Shown piece after piece: positions 7,329 through 9,744 of a DNA stretch of 9,744 nucleotides. A model generated the notes under the pieces. That model saw only the letters and a program-made list of their open reading frames with translations, made no database searches and had not been told where the DNA came from. Both the position numbers and the translations under genes were made by a program. This DNA comes from an uncultured Clostridia bacterium (GTDB taxonomy: Bacteria > Bacillota > Clostridia > Oscillospirales > Acutalibacteraceae), in the NCBI GenBank assembly GCA_937912045.1, contig CALDPI010000292.1, positions 1-9,744 of the forward strand. The letters are read 5' to 3'. Positions within the stretch are counted from its first letter, which is position 1; each line of letters opens with the position of its first letter.

Positions 7329-7368
7329 AGACTTACCGAGACTCCTTTCAAGAAGATTTTTTATCGCT

Positions 7369-8265
7369 TTATTTCAGATAATAGTCTTTATAAAGGGCGT
7401 TGAGATTGCGTGCAGACGGATAAATCGACTGCGGGCTTAAGAAATGCGAGAACTCAAAGCTAATCATCTTATCGGCATAGTTTTTGTGATGCTCAATCTT
7501 GGGCTTGAGCTGTGAGAACGGAATGGGATAGTACATTTGGCGTACGTCGCGCTCAAACAACTCAACGTTTACCCAATGTGCGATATCATACTGCTTGCAC
7601 AGGTCTGCCATCAGACCGAAATAGTCGTCCATAAGGCCGAGAGGTGCGGTGCCGTCCTGGAATGCGCAGATGTCGATATCCTTGCCGCCGTGGGCAAAAA
7701 TTCTGTTCCATTCCTCAACGTTTTCACGCGGAGATTTGCCGTCCTTATACTCGACGTTGTTTTTGAAAAACGGGCTTATAAGCACCTGCTTATCGGGTGT
7801 TTTATCCTTGCAGAGTGCCGAAAGACCGCGCAAAATTTCACTAAATCCAAGGCGCTCACAGTCAACCTCCTGCGGCAGATACCAGCCCTTAAAGGCGGGG
7901 AAATCGCCGTAGCGGCTCCAAACCTCGTCAATAAAGTACTTATTCTTGAAAATTTCGGTTCCGACGTCGCCCTCATTCCAGGTGAGGTTTGAAGTGTAAA
8001 GTCCGAAGAAAACGTCCATTTTGCGTTTGCTGGCTTCTTCAAAGATTAAACCTGCGAAATCGTCTGTTCCCTCGGTGCCCATTACCTTTGACGGAAAAAT
8101 AGTTTTTCCGCAAAATCCACCCCTTATGAATATGAGTGTATCAATGCCGATTTCCTGCATATTGTCGAGGTCCTTTTTCCACTGCTCCTCAGACCAGTTG
8201 GAAGATGGAATGTCATATGTAATTTCGTCAATAAACGTGCCTGTGATGGGTCCCTTTTTATTCAT
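7369..8265 (-). CDS. DUF4434 family protein, putative TIM-barrel glycoside hydrolase
   Basis: This is a complete 298-residue protein without a signal peptide, so it is probably cytoplasmic. The start resembles DUF4434 proteins: GTFIDEITYDIPSSNW, then W-x-x-D-L-x-x-M-x-E-I-G-I-D-T-L at 29-44 and the first strand IFIRGG. The whole length fits a single (beta/alpha)8 barrel. Candidate acidic residues at strand ends are E133 in WYLPQEVD, E235 in WVNVELFE and E271 in SFEFSHF, placed much as the paired glutamates of clan-A glycoside hydrolases. That match is inference and no activity can be named. AAGGGGAG (8273-8280) lies at good spacing before the ATG. It precedes the AraC gene by 40 bases, so it may process the oligosaccharide that the regulator senses. 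Confidence 0.85.
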   Translation of the reverse strand: MNKKGPITGTFIDEITYDIPSSNWSEEQWKKDLDNMQEIGIDTLIFIRGGFCGKTIFPSKVMGTEGTDDFAGLIFEEASKRKMDVFFGLYTSNLTWNEGDVGTEIFKNKYFIDEVWSRYGDFPAFKGWYLPQEVDCERLGFSEILRGLSALCKDKTPDKQVLISPFFKNNVEYKDGKSPRENVEEWNRIFAHGGKDIDICAFQDGTAPLGLMDDYFGLMADLCKQYDIAHWVNVELFERDVRQMYYPIPFSQLKPKIEHHKNYADKMISFEFSHFLSPQSIYPSARNLNALYKDYYLK

Positions 8266-8290
8266 GCGTTCGCTCCCCTTGTGTAATTGT

Positions 8291-8319
8291 GGTATACAAT
8301 GATTTTACTATAATTTAAA
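8291..8319 (-). promoter_or_regulatory. Possible promoter and overlapping short dyad for the DUF4434-AraC operon
   Basis: On the minus strand TTTAAA (8319-8314) and TATACC (8296-8291) are separated by 17 bases, a weak sigma-A-like pair. A short dyad, ATTGT (8286-8290), five bases, ACAAT (8296-8300), overlaps the -10 and could be an operator. An alternative -10, TATAGT (8312-8307), has no good -35. Confidence 0.3.
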
Positions 8320-8402
8320 ACATAAAAATATGATGATAATGCTTAAAACATTTAGAAATTCCTCACTAAAAGTTCAATTTTCCTCAATTTGAGAAAAAAG
8401 AA

Positions 8403-8431
8403 AAACCGCACAGATTTTCTCTGTGCGGTTT
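8403..8431 (-). terminator. Strong hairpin terminator after the GH78 gene
   Basis: AAACCGCACAGA (8403-8414) and TCTGTGCGGTTT (8420-8431) form a perfect 12-bp stem with a 5-base loop. T runs flank it on both strands, so it could terminate in either direction. With only minus-strand genes here, its job is to end the rhamnosidase transcript, twelve bases beyond the stop at 8443-8445. Confidence 0.9.
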
Positions 8432-8442
8432 GTTTTTTATGG

Positions 8443-8863
8443 TTATTTTCTTATCACTGTATATTCACCGCTTTGAAGTGGCTGTTCGGTTTTGCCGTTT
8501 TCAAAGCAGTAGCCCTGCGGTAATTTTATTTTACCAAATGCGGTTTTTGGTGCGGTGACGGTGAGAATAATTTTATCCTCTTCCCTATTCCACGACGTTT
8601 TTACATCCTTATAGCACGCGGTCGCATACGAAAGCACTGTTGCAAAATTCGGTGCAATAAGATACTCGTTTACGTTTATACAATTCGGGTTTGGGCGAAG
8701 TCCTGCAAGACGCTGAATGAAGTAGCTGCTGATGTCGCCCCAGAAGTGATGATTTCGCGAATCTCTGCAGCCGCGCTCGCCCTCGCCTTCCCTTGCGAAG
8801 CCCTCAGACAGCGTTGTATCGCCACGGTTTACCCACTGCATACACGACGGATAGCGCCAAATC
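8443..8863 (-). pseudogene. GH78 alpha-L-rhamnosidase, C-terminal fragment after a frameshift
   Basis: The coding frame picks up at about 8856 with RYPSCMQWVNRGDTTLSEGF, the segment that in GH78 proteins follows the GY-x-D-L-A helix of the catalytic (alpha/alpha)6 barrel. The first ATG in this frame is at 8841, giving 132 residues, but there is no ribosome binding site before it, so independent translation is unlikely. SRNHHFWGDISSYFIQRLAG is the typical end of the barrel. The rest, from about residue 60, is the small C-terminal beta-sandwich (LTVTAPKTAFGKIKLPQG). The E in TTLSEGF lies where GH78 enzymes have a conserved glutamate, though TTLWE is more usual. It belongs to the same gene as the fragment at 8804-9744. 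Whether the break is real or an assembly error cannot be told here. Confidence 0.8.
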
Positions 8864-9744
8864 GGTATATCCGAAGCGCGTAAGCGCGTGGAACAAAAAC
8901 CTTGCGCCGATTACGCCGCAAACGATATGATTGTCATATTTTTCTACAATTTCTGCGAGGCGTTTTGCGGCAATCTCACATTCGTCTTCCTCGAAAAGTC
9001 CAAACTCAAGTGCCAATGCCTGTGACGTCTGACATTCACCTACTACGATCATATTTTCAAGGTCGATAAGATGCTCTCTTATTGCCGTCTTCAGTTCCGA
9101 TGCCAGCTTTTCCGCCTGCGCTTTTGTGGCGGTATCGCCGACGATTTCTGCCAGATGTGCGGTTTTTCTGCACATATCGTACACAACGGCGCTATCTGTG
9201 AAGACGAGCGGTGAAAGGGTTTCGTTGCACTTATAAAAAGGCTGTGCCCAGTCAATCAGGCCGACCTCGATAAGTCCGCGACCGTCGCGTCTGCCTGCAA
9301 TGTAATCAAAATAGCGCGAAATTGCAGGGAGATTATCGGTTATAACCTTGGTATCGCCGCTATACTTATAAACGTAGTACGGCAGATACACAGAAGCCGA
9401 ATCCCAAGCGGGTCCGTTGCCCCACTCAAAGCCCCATCCCGACGTGGGAACGATTCCCGGAAACGCGCCATCACGCTGAGCTGCACGGAGGTTGCAAAGC
9501 CACTCGGAAAGGGTTTTCTCAGCGGTGAACGAAAGCATAATATGCTCTGACGAGAGGGATATATCGGCTGTCCAGCCGTTCTTTTCGCGGTGCGGACAGT
9601 CGGTTGGAATATAGGTCAGGTTACTCCTGTCGGAGCGGCAGGTCATATCGTAAAGTCTGTTAAGTGCCTCGTCCGAGCAGGAAAAATCGGCACGTTTTTT
9701 AACGTCAGAGCCGATAACAACGTAGGTAAGTAGGTCCTCTGGTG
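8804..9744 (-). pseudogene. GH78 alpha-L-rhamnosidase, catalytic-domain fragment, 5' end outside window and 3' end frameshifted
   Basis: The frame is open from base 9744, so the N-terminal domains lie outside the window. It reads through SDEALNRLYDMTCRSD and PTDCPHREKNGWTADI, which are typical of the (alpha/alpha)6 catalytic domain of family GH78 that releases terminal L-rhamnose. The acidic residues D (codon 9601-9599), E (9586-9584) and D (9565-9563) keep the +5/+12 spacing of catalytic acids described for this family. W-G-N-G-P-A-W-D-S-A and the later GARFLFHALTRFGYTDLA also fit. After GYTDLA the frame enters unrelated sequence (SVVYAVGK) and stops at 8804. The correct continuation is in another frame at 8443-8863. 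The ATG at 9646 is internal and not the start. Substrate context is probably rhamnogalacturonan or another rhamnosylated glycan (inference). Confidence 0.85.

Noticed and set aside
7537..7992. 151-codon plus-strand open frame opposite the DUF4434 gene
   Set aside because: No ribosome binding site or domain, and the minus strand clearly encodes DUF4434.
8804..8863. Programmed ribosomal frameshift in GH78
   Set aside because: No slippery heptamer or following structure is seen at the junction, and residues seem to be missing as well, so a mutation or assembly error fits better.

Overview
The window looks like a carbohydrate-degradation locus from an anaerobic, low-to-moderate GC Firmicute, most likely a gut or rumen Clostridia member related to Ruminococcaceae/Oscillospiraceae. 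The signs are a type I dockerin, Gram-positive signal peptides and a lipobox, strong AGGAGG-type ribosome binding sites, an AraC-type regulator beside secreted glycan-binding proteins, and a DUF4434 protein. The lineage is inferred from gene content; there is no rRNA or other marker. Every credible gene lies on the minus strand, so the reading order is from right to left.

Layout in transcription order. (1) 9744-8443: an alpha-L-rhamnosidase-like gene (GH78), cut off at its 5' end by the window edge and broken by a frameshift near 8854-8857, where about seven residues also seem to be missing. A strong hairpin terminator follows at 8403-8431. (2) 8265-7369 and 7328-6468: a cytoplasmic DUF4434 TIM-barrel protein followed 40 bases later by an AraC-family regulator. 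They probably form one operon, ending in a terminator at about 6434-6461. (3) 6467-6134: a 334-base gene-free AT-rich region with a candidate promoter and several CACAATA/TATTGTG repeats, including a perfect 8-8-8 dyad. (4) 6133-3614: an 839-residue secreted protein made of five beta-sandwich modules and a C-terminal dockerin, with no recognisable catalytic domain. (5) 3429-1279: a 716-residue lipoprotein with an F5/8C-like domain and a right-handed beta-helix resembling pectinolytic proteins. A 13-bp stem-loop sits in its leader. (6) 1140-1: a secreted protein with repeated F5/8C-like modules, running off the left edge, behind a near-consensus sigma-A promoter at 1178-1206.

How the parts may work together (inference): the secreted and anchored proteins bind, and perhaps cleave, a plant cell-wall polysaccharide. 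A rhamnosidase next to a pectin-lyase-like beta-helix would fit rhamnogalacturonan or another rhamnose-containing glycan. GH78 and the DUF4434 protein would trim the products, and the AraC protein would sense a sugar and switch the cluster on. The least explained parts are the catalytic-domain-free dockerin protein, the putative operator repeats in front of it, and the stem-loop leader of the lipoprotein gene.
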